From Streptomyces polyasparticus (GTDB lineage: Bacteria; Actinomycetota; Actinomycetes; Streptomycetales; Streptomycetaceae): 64,000 nt of DNA. The translations under genes were made by a program, and so were the position numbers. The notes under the pieces are model-generated. The model had not been told where the DNA came from. It did no database searches and saw nothing but the letters and a program-made list of their open reading frames with translations. Below are positions 55,393 through 63,640 of the stretch, piece by piece; position 1 is the first letter of the stretch; each line of letters begins with the position of its first letter. The stretch lies in contig NZ_JACTVJ010000004.1 of the NCBI RefSeq assembly GCF_014493765.1, forward strand, positions 806,001 through 870,000, given 5' to 3'.

Positions 55393-55576
55393 GCTGATTG
55401 CTGCACCCGCACGAGCGCAACCGCTGCGCTGCGGCCGCTTCGAGGTTCGCCGGCGCAACCCCTACGCCGTTCTCGGCGAGGTCGACACCGCCGATGAGGC
55501 GGTGACTCTCGTCCTCACACTCCTGCCCACCGACTCCGAACCTGCCATCACCACGTCCGCGGACGAGCCCGCCTGA
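55370..55576 (+). pseudogene. C-terminal remnant of a truncated gene
   Basis: A frame of 68 codons ending at TGA 55576 without a usable start. Its last 45 residues (RFEVRRRNPYAVLGEVDTADEAV...) read like real protein with strong codon bias. The 5' part appears replaced by the 14-base repeats. The source family is not recognised. Confidence 0.45.
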
Positions 55577-55641
55577 CGAACCGACCCGCCGCTCGCGCTC
55601 CCATGGATCATCGCTGCCCACGACCGACGAGGAGAAGCACG

Positions 55642-56064
55642 GTGATCACCCAGGGAGTGCGCACCACAGTGCCATGCCATGCCTGCGGCGGCGTACTGAC
55701 CCTCGATATCGGCCAGTTCATCGACCGTGGGCGCCTTTGGTGGGACACCTCAGGAAGCTGCCAGTCGTGCGACACCGTGTGGTGCGAGGAGGACAGCGGC
55801 AGGGTGACCCCGGACGCGATCCGCCAGGCACTACTGGCCCGCCACGGCTCTGCCCGGCTTCGCCTGACAGAGCCCGAGGCAAGCTCCGCACCCATCCTTC
55901 GTGCACTGCGCGAGGCACACGACGTGACACTCACACAGGCAAAGGCCCTGGCAGACGAACTGAAGGCGACAGGGTTGACGGGAACACTGGTCGAGATGGA
56001 GCTCCTCGCCGACCGTCTCCGGCAGCGCTCGGTCATGGCGGCGGTCGAGCAACCGGGCTGCTGA
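55642..56064 (+). CDS. Zinc-ribbon hypothetical protein
   Basis: 140 residues. The N-terminal half has two CxxC pairs (PCHACGG and CQSCDTVWC) that likely bind zinc. The C-terminal half is helical (APILRALREAHDVTLTQAKALADELKATGLTGTLVEMELLADRLR), resembling ribosomal-protein-L7/L12-like C-terminal helices. Function not recognised. GTG at 55642 has GAGGAG seven bases upstream. Confidence 0.75.
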   Translation: MITQGVRTTVPCHACGGVLTLDIGQFIDRGRLWWDTSGSCQSCDTVWCEEDSGRVTPDAIRQALLARHGSARLRLTEPEASSAPILRALREAHDVTLTQAKALADELKATGLTGTLVEMELLADRLRQRSVMAAVEQPGC

Positions 56065-56143
56065 GCCCGCCGGTTGGACCGTGCCGCACTCGGTCGGCGT
56101 CGAGGCAGGCGACCGCATCCCTGGTTGTTGAAATGATGGGCCC

Positions 56144-56707
56144 GTGACAGAGCCGATCTTTCGATACCACCCGGATCCCGTTGCCACCGGGTCGGCATCG
56201 CGTGCAGAGCATGACTGCGGCGTCTGCGGCATGCGTCGCCAGATCCGCTACATAGGCCCCGTCTACGGCCGGCAACCTGATTCCCTCTGCCTTCACTGCA
56301 TCCAGTCCGGAGAAGCATCCAGCACTCTCGGCGTCTCGGTCGAAGGCGACGAGGAGTCCGGCATGCTCGCGATGTTCAGCGATGCCGTCGACGTGCCGGA
56401 CGACGTACCCATGTCGGTCGTCGATGAGATCACCCGACACACTCCCGGCTTCACCGCTTGGCAGCAGGATTCCTGGCTGTACCACTGCGGCGATGGCGCG
56501 GCTTACCTCGGCCCAGCTGGATACCGCGAGCTGCAAGCCTTCCCGGAGGCTCTGGCCATGCTCCGCGAAGATCACCAGCGTTACGGCTGGACGCAGCCGG
56601 AATCCGAAGACTTCCTCCGAAGCCTGGACCGGGAAGGCGAGCCGACCGCCTACCTCTTCCGCTGCTTGCACTGCGGCATGGGCCTGGCGTCCTGGGACAT
56701 CGGCTGA
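56144..56707 (+). CDS. CbrC-family (UPF0167) protein
   Basis: 187 residues. FRYHPDPVATGS, CGVCGMRRQIRYIGPVYG, LCLHCIQSGEAS, TRHTPGFTAWQQDSWLYHCGD and AAYLGPAGYRELQ match the UPF0167/CbrC pattern, with zinc-binding Cys. Members are linked to colicin resistance in E. coli and contact-toxin immunity elsewhere; function here is unknown. GTG at 56144. GC content at third positions is lower than its neighbours, hinting at transfer. Confidence 0.85.
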   Translation: MTEPIFRYHPDPVATGSASRAEHDCGVCGMRRQIRYIGPVYGRQPDSLCLHCIQSGEASSTLGVSVEGDEESGMLAMFSDAVDVPDDVPMSVVDEITRHTPGFTAWQQDSWLYHCGDGAAYLGPAGYRELQAFPEALAMLREDHQRYGWTQPESEDFLRSLDREGEPTAYLFRCLHCGMGLASWDIG

Positions 56708-56831
56708 GCTCACCGGCGCGCAACGATCCGGCGCGTGTGATGTCCAAACGTGACCCCGTCACCGAAAACGCCGGCATCGCTGCTCTCCATACAGAAAGCG
56801 CAGATCACCAGCTCCTCGACACCCAAGGCGA

Positions 56832-57089
56832 TCACCATTCCTGCGAGCGTTGACGCCACCAGGCTTCCGCCGCCCATGCGCTCACGCGCTTGATCCACGG
56901 GTCGGGGATGGTGCGTCGCTCGAACTCGTCGTCAAGGCGGGACACGATGATCCCCAACTCGGCCTCAGCAGCCGGCGGCAGCCAGGCGAGAGCGTCGTCC
57001 AGCAGGTCTCGGGCATGGAGGGGATCGTGGCAAGCGCACCCGGGGCTGTCCGCTGTCAGGCAGCGGCCGGGCTGTCGCAGGAACCACAC
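56832..57089 (-). CDS. Small hypothetical protein
   Basis: 85 residues. LLDDALAWLPPAAEAELGIIVSRLDDEFERRTIPDPW looks like genuine helical protein, with a Cys-rich start (CLTADSPGCACHDPLHARD). GTG at 57089 has GGAG eight bases upstream. No family recognised; the 5' end could be truncated. The stretch 56708-56831 next to it has no clear gene. Confidence 0.5.
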   Translation of the reverse strand: MWFLRQPGRCLTADSPGCACHDPLHARDLLDDALAWLPPAAEAELGIIVSRLDDEFERRTIPDPWIKRVSAWAAEAWWRQRSQEW

Positions 57090-57241
57090 TCAGCATTCTC
57101 CAGACGGATGTGGCCGAACTCGTCGAGCTGTGCGCCGCCGGCGACATGGAGGAGGCCGAGCACGTGGCCCAGCGGCCGACCAGGAAGACCAACCCCCGGA
57201 CGAGCGGCAAGCGAGACGGCGACAAGCCATCTGGCACGTAA
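57062..57241 (+). pseudogene. C-terminal coding remnant
   Basis: Frame ending at TAA 57241 reading ...TLSILQTDVAELVELCAAGDMEEAEHV... with coding-like bias but no proper start or ribosome binding site. It overlaps the start of the gene on the minus strand. Likely a decayed gene end. Confidence 0.3.
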
Positions 57242-57283
57242 GTGACACGGCGACTCTCTACCAACGCCGACCGGCCAAACATG

Positions 57284-57330
57284 ACAGGGGCCCAGGCTCT
57301 CGGTTTCCACCGGAGAGCCTGGGCCCCTGT
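57284..57330 (-). terminator. Terminator after tRNA-Val
   Basis: A perfect 18-bp stem (ACAGGGGCCCAGGCTCTC and its complement) with an 11-base loop, 16 bases past the tRNA 3' end. Confidence 0.85.
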
Positions 57331-57345
57331 CTGCTACCGATCTTG

Positions 57346-57417
57346 TGGGCGCGGACGGTTTCGAACCGCCGACATCCGCCTTGTAAGGGCGGCGCTCTAC
57401 CGCTGAGCTACGCGCCC
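57346..57417 (-). tRNA. tRNA-Val (anticodon UAC)
   Basis: 72 bases. The acceptor stem is GGGCGCG/CGCGCCC with discriminator A. The D-arm is GCTCAGCGGTAGAGC, the anticodon arm CCGCC-CTTACAA-GGCGG (anticodon TAC) and the T-arm has GGTTCGAAACC. CCA is not encoded. It reads the rare GUA valine codon (and GUG by wobble). Confidence 0.95.
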
Positions 57418-57597
57418 GGGAGCGATCGACAGCCTACCTTGCCCGGGGCGGTGCCCCGCAAACCCGTATCCAGGTGGCGTCGGGGGTTAACCCCACCCCG
57501 GATCCGGTAGTGGCCCGGATCCCCCTGGGCGGGCCGCGATTCTACGGTCGGAGGCAAGCGCGGCCCCGTGGCCGTTCCGCCCGCAGGAGGAGCCGAG

Positions 57598-58365
57598 ATG
57601 ACCGTCCGCAGCGTTCGTACCCGTATCCGCAGCTCGCTGGTCACGGCCGGGGCGCTGGCCGGTGCGCTCGTGATCGTCGGCTGCTCCGACGTGAGCAAGG
57701 ACAAGGACCCCGAGACCCGGGAGTTCGCGCTTCAGGGGCGGGAGTTGACCATCGACTCGGACGATTCCGCGCTCGATGTCGTGGCCGCCGATGTCGAGGA
57801 CGTGCGCGTGACGCGGTGGTTCGACGGGCACGCCGTCGTCGGTGATGCGGAGGTGAGCTGGCGGATGGTCGACGGCAAGCGGCTCGAACTGCGCGTGAAG
57901 TGCGAGGGCGTGGTCACCTCCTGTGATGCCAGCCACCGCGTCGAGGTGCCGCGCAAGGTCGCCGTGACCGTCGACAACGAGGACGGCCGCGTGAACGCCA
58001 CGGGCTTCGGCACCGCGCTGAAGATCAGGTCCCAGGACGGCCGGATCGTGGTGAAGGACGCGAGCGGTCCGCTGGATGTCGAGAGCAAGGACGGATCGTT
58101 CGAAGCTGTCGGTGTCGCCTCCCGTGACATCCGCGCGCACGTGCGGGACGGCCGTGTACGCCTCGCCCTCACCGAGGTGCCCGACCGGATCGACGTGCGC
58201 AGCAAGGACGGCTCGATGGAGATCGGTCTGCCCGAGGCCGCGTACAAGGTGGATGCCGATGCGCAGGACGGTTCGGTCGAGGTGGACGTGGAGCGCGACG
58301 CGTCGAGTCCGCATGTGGTGTCGGCGGTCAGCCAGGACGGCCGGATCCGCGTGCACACCGTCTGA
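57598..58365 (+). CDS. DUF4097-type beta-repeat lipoprotein
   Basis: 255 residues. Lipobox VIVGC at about residue 29 predicts a lipoprotein. The rest is short beta repeats of the DUF4097 type: VDNEDGRVNATG, IRSQDGRIVVKDAS, VESKDGSFEAVG, VRSKDGSMEIGL, ADAQDGSVEVDV, VSQDGRIRVHTV. Each repeat centres on a DG turn, building a beta-solenoid or roll at the cell surface. Function unknown. ATG at 57598 has AGGAGG upstream. Confidence 0.86.
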   Translation: MTVRSVRTRIRSSLVTAGALAGALVIVGCSDVSKDKDPETREFALQGRELTIDSDDSALDVVAADVEDVRVTRWFDGHAVVGDAEVSWRMVDGKRLELRVKCEGVVTSCDASHRVEVPRKVAVTVDNEDGRVNATGFGTALKIRSQDGRIVVKDASGPLDVESKDGSFEAVGVASRDIRAHVRDGRVRLALTEVPDRIDVRSKDGSMEIGLPEAAYKVDADAQDGSVEVDVERDASSPHVVSAVSQDGRIRVHTV

Positions 58366-58670
58366 TTCCGCCCCCGATCCGACGGGTCCGGCGCCCCACC
58401 CGCCGGCCCACGGACAGACAGCGCCGCAATCCCCCACCACCAGCCCACAGCCCCCGCCCCGATGCCTGCCCCCCACCACCTCCCCACGCCCCCTCCGTAA
58501 GACCTGACCCCCCACCCCCTCCCGTACCGAATGCCGATCACCCCATACAGTCCGCAGCGGATCTTTGCTCAGCCATGGGCCATAAGCGCGAACTAAACGA
58601 CCCGTGTGTTCGTCCTTAACCGGTGGGAGAATGGCTCCGGGCAGGGCGGATGACAGCACGGGAGTGGGAT
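58366..58670. other. Intergenic region, no gene seen
   Basis: The first half is C-rich and low-complexity. The second half has a relatively AT-rich patch (58560-58620, with GAACTAAACGACC and TCCTTAACC) that probably holds the promoter of the next gene. Confidence 0.4.
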
Positions 58671-60056
58671 GTGACGGCGACACCATCGCGGCCTTACGCG
58701 GAAGTTGCTCGTCCCCGAAGGTCTGCGGGTGGGTTCCGCGATGTGCTCGCACTGGTGCTGCTGCCGGTGCCGCTGGTCGTGGCGGTGCTGCCGACCGCGT
58801 TCGCCGGGGGCGGTACGCGCCGTTGGTTCGGCGGGCGCGGCGAGAGCCAGCGCGCCGACGCCCAGGCCGCCAAGGACGCGGCGGCCGCGGCCTTCTACGA
58901 CCTGGACAGCGCCCAGCGCGATCTGCGGATCTCCATAGACACGATCACCGCGGTCGACACCTCGCCTGCCGCCCGCCGCGCCGTCGACGACTTCGCGGCG
59001 CTCGGCCGCCGTATCGACGAGGTCAGCCATCAGTACATCGAGGCCGTCGACGCCCATGACCTCGACCGCGACGATCTGGAGGCCTCGATCGCGGCGCGCG
59101 CCCGCGCCGAACTCACCACCGCCAAGGACGCGCTGACCAAGACCAAGCAGGACCTCGACCGCTTCGCGCAGGGCCTCGGCCCGCTGCTCGACAAGGCCGA
59201 GACCCAGCTCGCCCGGCTCGCCCCCGCCGTGGAGCGGGCGCGGCAGACGCTGCTCGCGGCCAGTACGGCGCTCGACGGCGCCCGGGCCTCCGGCCTGAAG
59301 GCCGACGATCTCGCGGCGCGGCTCGCGGCGCTCGGCCCGGAGCTCACCAAGCTGAACCAGGGCGCCGGGCGCCACGGCGTGGCGGAGACGCTGCAGCGTG
59401 CGGACCGGGTCGCGCGGGACGGCGAGGCGGTACGGGCCGAGGCGGAGCGGCTGCCGGAGCGGGCGGCCGAGATCGACCGGCGCCTCGTCTCGCTGCGGAC
59501 CAGGGCGCAGGCCCTGACCACGCGCGCCTCGCAGGTGGAGCCGATCCTCAGCGAGCTGCGCCGGCGGTTCACCACGAACTGCTGGCAGGACCTGCAGTCG
59601 GTGCCCGCACAGGCCGCCGAGAACGTCAAGCAGGCCGAGACCAAACTGGCCGACGCGCGCAAGGCGCGCGACGAGCAGCGCTGGCCGGACGCGACGGCGC
59701 TGCTGGGCACGGTGCGTGCTCTGCTCAATTCGACCGATGAGGCGGTCTCGGCCGCGGGCGACCGTCTGACCAGGCTGAACGCCGTGTCCAAGGATCCTGA
59801 GCAGGAGATCCAGCGGACCCGGTTCGCCATCAGGGACGCCCAGCGGCTGGCCATGGCGGGGCGGAACACCGCCGATCCGCGGCATGCCCGTCCGCTGGAC
59901 GACTCGGTGGCCCGGCTCGACCGCGCGATCGCGACGCTGGAGGGGCGCCACCCCGACTACTGGCACTTCCTCACGGAGACGGAGTCGGTACGGCAGACCG
60001 TGTCCAGGGTCGTGACCCAGATCCGCGAGGAGCGCGGGGGCGGGGCGGCCGGCTGA
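58671..60056 (+). CDS. Single-pass membrane protein with long coiled coil
   Basis: 461 residues. After a short N-terminus, one hydrophobic helix (about 25-45, VLALVLLPVPLVVAVLPTAFA) precedes a nearly all-helical part with heptad-like Ala/Arg/Asp/Leu patterns (ARAELTTAKDALTKTKQDLDRFAQGL, KQAETKLADARKARDEQRW). It resembles a conserved Streptomyces membrane protein next to TPM-domain proteins, but no TPM gene is here. Function unknown; the coiled coil suggests a scaffold. GTG at 58671 has GGAG six bases upstream; a longer start at 58623 lacks one. Confidence 0.75.
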   Translation: MTATPSRPYAEVARPRRSAGGFRDVLALVLLPVPLVVAVLPTAFAGGGTRRWFGGRGESQRADAQAAKDAAAAAFYDLDSAQRDLRISIDTITAVDTSPAARRAVDDFAALGRRIDEVSHQYIEAVDAHDLDRDDLEASIAARARAELTTAKDALTKTKQDLDRFAQGLGPLLDKAETQLARLAPAVERARQTLLAASTALDGARASGLKADDLAARLAALGPELTKLNQGAGRHGVAETLQRADRVARDGEAVRAEAERLPERAAEIDRRLVSLRTRAQALTTRASQVEPILSELRRRFTTNCWQDLQSVPAQAAENVKQAETKLADARKARDEQRWPDATALLGTVRALLNSTDEAVSAAGDRLTRLNAVSKDPEQEIQRTRFAIRDAQRLAMAGRNTADPRHARPLDDSVARLDRAIATLEGRHPDYWHFLTETESVRQTVSRVVTQIREERGGGAAG

Positions 60057-60292
60057 GCCCGCCGCAGCCCAGAGGCCGGGGCGGCCGCCTGAGCGCGCCG
60101 GAACCCAAGGTCAGGGCAGTCGGCTGAGCCCGCCGGAGCGCGGCCGGCCCCGGGCAACTGACGCCAGGCGACGGCCCGGTGACGCTGAGCGACCCCAGGT
60201 GACATCGCCCCCGTACGGGCGGATCCTGGAAGCAGGTACGCGGCACACTCCGCGTACGCAGGCACGGCCTCCGCGACCACAGGGAGGCGGAC

Positions 60293-60889
60293 ATGGCCAC
60301 GCACGCAATGCATCCCGGATCCCGGCGGCACATCACCCTCGACGAGCATCTGCCCGTCGACCACCGGCTCAGCACGGTCTACCGGATCGGGGCCGGTCTG
60401 ACCGGTCTGGTGCTGCTCGTCTTCGGCATCCTCGGCCTGATCGACAAGGTCGGCTTCTTCGACACCGGCGGTGACCGCGTCGCCGGCCTCAACACCAACG
60501 GCGCGCTGAGCGTGCTCTCGATCTGCGTGGGGCTGCTGCTCTTCGCGGGCATGGTGATCGGCGGCAACTTCGCCTCAACGCTCAACATGGTCCTGGGAGT
60601 TGCCTTCATTCTCAGCGGGTTCGTCAATCTCGCCCTGCTCGAGACGCGGTTCAACTTCCTCGCGTTCGAGATCCAGAACGTCCTCTTCAGCTTCGCGGTC
60701 GGCATCATGCTGATGTTCTTCGGCATGTACGGCCGGGTCAGCGCGACGCTTCCGCACGACAACCCGTACTGGCAGGCACGCCACCCCGAACAGGCCGCGC
60801 GCGAGCAGGCCGCCAAGGCACATCGACCCCTGCGGCATGGAGGATCAGACCGTCCCGCGGGCACTCCGTTTGGAGCGAACGACGGATAA
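60293..60889 (+). CDS. DUF4383 membrane protein
   Basis: 198 residues, four helices. RLSTVYRIGAGLTGLVLLVFGILGLID, then STLNMVLGVAFILSGFVNLALLET and NVLFSFAVGIMLMFFGMYGRVS are typical of DUF4383. Function unknown. ATG at 60293 has AGGGAGG upstream. The gap 60057-60292 before it has imperfect GAGCCCGCCGGAGCG-type repeats and no gene. Confidence 0.85.
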   Translation: MATHAMHPGSRRHITLDEHLPVDHRLSTVYRIGAGLTGLVLLVFGILGLIDKVGFFDTGGDRVAGLNTNGALSVLSICVGLLLFAGMVIGGNFASTLNMVLGVAFILSGFVNLALLETRFNFLAFEIQNVLFSFAVGIMLMFFGMYGRVSATLPHDNPYWQARHPEQAAREQAAKAHRPLRHGGSDRPAGTPFGANDG

Positions 60890-60970
60890 TTGATAAATAA
60901 CCAAGAGTCGTGCGAGGGTGAAAAGGAAGACCGACCACCCCTCGCTCGTACGCATCCCGGAGGCCCCCTG

Positions 60971-61648
60971 ATGACCTACGCGGGGCGCGGCGTCCACAAG
61001 GCCGCCGTCGAGGCGATCGCCCTGCGGATCTTCGACGGGACGTACGAGGAAGGGGACATCCTCGGGCTTCCGCAGCTCATGGCGGATCTGGGCGTGAGCC
61101 AGACCGTGCTGCGCGAGGCGATCAAGGTCCTGACCGCCAAGGGACTGCTCGACGCCCGGCAGAAGCGGGGCACCTTCGTGCGGCCCCGCGACGACTGGAA
61201 CCTCCTCGATCCCGATGTCCTGCGCTGGAAGCTCGCCTCCGGCGCACCCCATGACTTCTTCGCGGACCTCTTCGAGCTGCGGCGCGCGGTCGAACCCGCC
61301 TCCGCCGCCCTCGCCGCCGTACGCCGCACCGACGAGGATCTGGCCGCGCTCGATGCCGCCCTGGCCGCGATGGCCGCGTACGACAACGATCCCGTTCTCG
61401 CCGTACGGGCTGACGCCTCCTTCCATCTGGCGCTCCTGCGCGCCTCGGGGAACCGCTTCTTCTCCCAGCTGCACCGCGTCATCATCCCGGCCCTGATCGA
61501 GCGCGACCGTGCGGTGCACTCCCGGCCGCACGACGATCCCCTGCCCGAGCACGCCGCCGTGGTGGAACGCATCCGGGACGGGGACCCGGACGGTGCGCAC
61601 GAGGCGATGCTCCGCCTCCTGGACCTGTCCATGCGCGACCACCCGTAG
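60971..61648 (+). CDS. GntR/FadR-family (FCD) regulator of the galactonate operon
   Basis: 225 residues. N-terminal winged helix: LRIFDGTYEEGDILGLPQLMADLGVSQTVLREAIKVLTAKGLL. The FCD domain has FELRRAVEPASAALAAVR, DASFHLALLRASGN and HAAVVERIRDGD, with metal-binding Asp/His. It likely represses the sugar-acid genes downstream and responds to a galactonate-type ligand, like DgoR. ATG at 60971 has GGAGG upstream. An AT-rich stretch (60884-60905, ATAATTGATAAATAAC) just before is the probable promoter/operator. Confidence 0.85.
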   Translation: MTYAGRGVHKAAVEAIALRIFDGTYEEGDILGLPQLMADLGVSQTVLREAIKVLTAKGLLDARQKRGTFVRPRDDWNLLDPDVLRWKLASGAPHDFFADLFELRRAVEPASAALAAVRRTDEDLAALDAALAAMAAYDNDPVLAVRADASFHLALLRASGNRFFSQLHRVIIPALIERDRAVHSRPHDDPLPEHAAVVERIRDGDPDGAHEAMLRLLDLSMRDHP

Positions 61649-61735
61649 CACTGCGACTCCTGCCACCCCTGACACTGTCACTCCTGCCACCCCTAGCACT
61701 GTCACTCCTGCCGCCCCTAGCACCGCCCCTCCTGC
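61649..61735. repeat. 24-nt tandem repeat, three and a half copies
   Basis: CACTGTCACTCCTGCCACCC-type units followed by CTAG, between the regulator stop and dgoD. Confidence 0.85.
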
Positions 61736-61809
61736 ACCAACCGCCACCGCACGCCCAAGCCATGGACGCGTCCGCGGACGCTGCACGGATGCGCCAGGAA
61801 GGAGACCGC

Positions 61810-62955
61810 ATGAGGATCAGCCGGATCGAGACGTTTCTCGCCCCGCCGCGCTGGATGTTCTGCCGCGTGGAGACCGACGACGGGATCGTCGGCTGGGGTG
61901 AACCCGTCGTCGAGGGCCGCGCCGAACCGGTGCGCGCCGCCGTCGAGGTGCTCGCCGAGTACCTGACCGGCCAGGACCCGCTGCGTATCGAGGACCACTG
62001 GCAGGTCATGACGAAGGGCGGCTTCTACCGCGGCGGCCCGGTGCTCTCCAGCGCCGTGGCCGGGCTCGACCAGGCCCTGTGGGACATCAAGGGCAAGGCG
62101 TACGGGCAGCCGGTGCACCAGCTGCTCGGCGGTCCCGTGCGGTCGAAGATCCGCGCGTACGCCTGGGTCGGCGGGGACGAACCGGCCGCGATACGCGAGG
62201 CGGTGGCCGCCCAGATCGAGGCGGGCTTCACGGCGGTCAAGATGAACGGCAGCGGGCGGATGACGCCGGTGGCGACCCGCGCGGAGATACGGGAGTGTGT
62301 GCGGCGCGCCGAGACCGCCCGCGAAGTCCTGGGCGAGGAAAGGGACTTCGGGCTCGACTTCCACGGCCGCGTATCCCCCGCCAATGCACGGCGGCTCCTT
62401 CCGCTGCTCGCCGAAACCGCCCCGATGTTCGTCGAGGAGCCGGTCCTCTCCGAGCACATGAACGTCATGCCGGCCCTGGTGAACGCCTCCAACATCCCGA
62501 TCGCGCTCGGTGAACGCCTGTACTCCCGCCGCGAGTTCCTCGCTCCGCTGGCATCCGGCGTGGCCGTCCTCCAGCCGGACATCTCCCATGCCGGCGGCAT
62601 CTCCGAGCTGCGCCGTATCGCCGCACTCGCCGAGGTGTACGGCGCCCAGATCGCGCCGCACTGCCCGCTCGGGCCGGTCGCGCTCGCCGCCAGCCTCCAA
62701 GTGGCCTTCACCACGCCCAACTTCCTGATCCAGGAACAGTCGATCGGCATCCACTACAACCAGGGCGCCGAGCTCCTCGATTACGTGGCCGACCCGGAGC
62801 CCTTCCGTTTCCACGCCGGCTCGCTGGCCCGCACCGAGCGCCCCGGCCTCAGCGTGGAGATCGACGAGGCCGCCGTGCGGACCGCCGACAAGTCGGGGCA
62901 CGCCTGGCGCAATCCGGTCTGGCGCCATGACGACGCCTCGTTCGCCGAATGGTGA
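61810..62955 (+). CDS. dgoD: D-galactonate dehydratase-like enolase-superfamily enzyme
   Basis: 381 residues (E. coli DgoD has 382). Mandelate-racemase/enolase fold: capping-domain MRISRIETFLAPPRWMFCRVETDDGIVGWGE, metal ligands Asp in FGLDFHGRVS, Glu in MFVEEPV and Glu in IALGERLYSR, and general-base His in APHCPLGP. The HGR and GER motifs fit galactonate dehydratases. It converts D-galactonate to 2-keto-3-deoxygalactonate. ATG at 61810 has AGGAAGGAGA upstream. Aldolase and kinase genes follow. Confidence 0.9.
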   Translation: MRISRIETFLAPPRWMFCRVETDDGIVGWGEPVVEGRAEPVRAAVEVLAEYLTGQDPLRIEDHWQVMTKGGFYRGGPVLSSAVAGLDQALWDIKGKAYGQPVHQLLGGPVRSKIRAYAWVGGDEPAAIREAVAAQIEAGFTAVKMNGSGRMTPVATRAEIRECVRRAETAREVLGEERDFGLDFHGRVSPANARRLLPLLAETAPMFVEEPVLSEHMNVMPALVNASNIPIALGERLYSRREFLAPLASGVAVLQPDISHAGGISELRRIAALAEVYGAQIAPHCPLGPVALAASLQVAFTTPNFLIQEQSIGIHYNQGAELLDYVADPEPFRFHAGSLARTERPGLSVEIDEAAVRTADKSGHAWRNPVWRHDDASFAEW

Positions 62956-63016
62956 CCGGCGCACCGCCCCCGTGGACACCGACCTCCCCCGTAGACGAAG
63001 AAGAGAAAGAAAGAGC

Positions 63017-63640
63017 ATGGATTTCAGCACCGCCCTGCGCGAGGAACGGCTTGTCGCGATCATCCGCGGCCGGCACGCGGAGGCGTCCTTCCGCAGCGTG
63101 ATGACCCTGGTCGAGTCGGGCGTACCCCTGGTCGAGGTGTCGCTCAGCGGCACCGACGCACTCAAGGTCATCGAGCGCGCACGGGCCGAACTCGGTGACG
63201 AGGCCTGGCTCGGCGCCGGCACCGTGGTCACCGAGGAGGACGCCCAGCGGGCCGTCGAGGCCGGCGCGAACCTCATCGTCACTCCGGGGCTCGGCCCCGG
63301 CTGCGCCGCCTCCCTGGCGCAGGGGCTTCCGGTGCTCGCCGGGGTGCTCACGCCGAGCGAGATATGCCAGGCCGCCGCTTCGGAAGCCACGGCCCTCAAG
63401 ATCTTCCCGGCCTCCGTGATGGGGGGCCCCGCCTATCTCAAGGCACTGCTCGGCCCCTTCCCCGACCTGCCGTTCGTGCCGGTCGGCGGGGTCGGCACAA
63501 CCGAGGCCGAGGAGTATCTGAAGCTCGGCGCCATCGCGGTTGGCGTGGGCTCCCCGCTCATCGGCGACGCGGCGGACGGCGGCGACCTCGGCGAACTGCG
63601 CCGTCGTGCCGCGCAGTTCAAGGCGGTGTGCGCGCGATGA
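63017..63640 (+). CDS. dgoA: KDPG/KDPGal aldolase
   Basis: 207 residues; a class I aldolase barrel. EERLVAIIRGRHAEA (catalytic Glu in the Eda family is replaced/shifted; Arg present), VEVSLSGTDALKVIE, GAGTVVTEEDAQRAVEAGANLIVTPG, LAGVLTPSEICQAA and the Schiff-base Lys in ALKIFPASVMGG. It splits 2-keto-3-deoxy-6-phospho-galactonate/gluconate to pyruvate and glyceraldehyde-3-phosphate. ATG at 63017 has AAGAAAG upstream. It overlaps the kinase gene by 4 bases. Confidence 0.9.
   Translation: MDFSTALREERLVAIIRGRHAEASFRSVMTLVESGVPLVEVSLSGTDALKVIERARAELGDEAWLGAGTVVTEEDAQRAVEAGANLIVTPGLGPGCAASLAQGLPVLAGVLTPSEICQAAASEATALKIFPASVMGGPAYLKALLGPFPDLPFVPVGGVGTTEAEEYLKLGAIAVGVGSPLIGDAADGGDLGELRRRAAQFKAVCAR

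Noticed and set aside
56741-56854. A 37-codon plus-strand frame starting MSKRDP
   Set aside because: It has poor codon bias and no ribosome binding site; it was not called as a gene.
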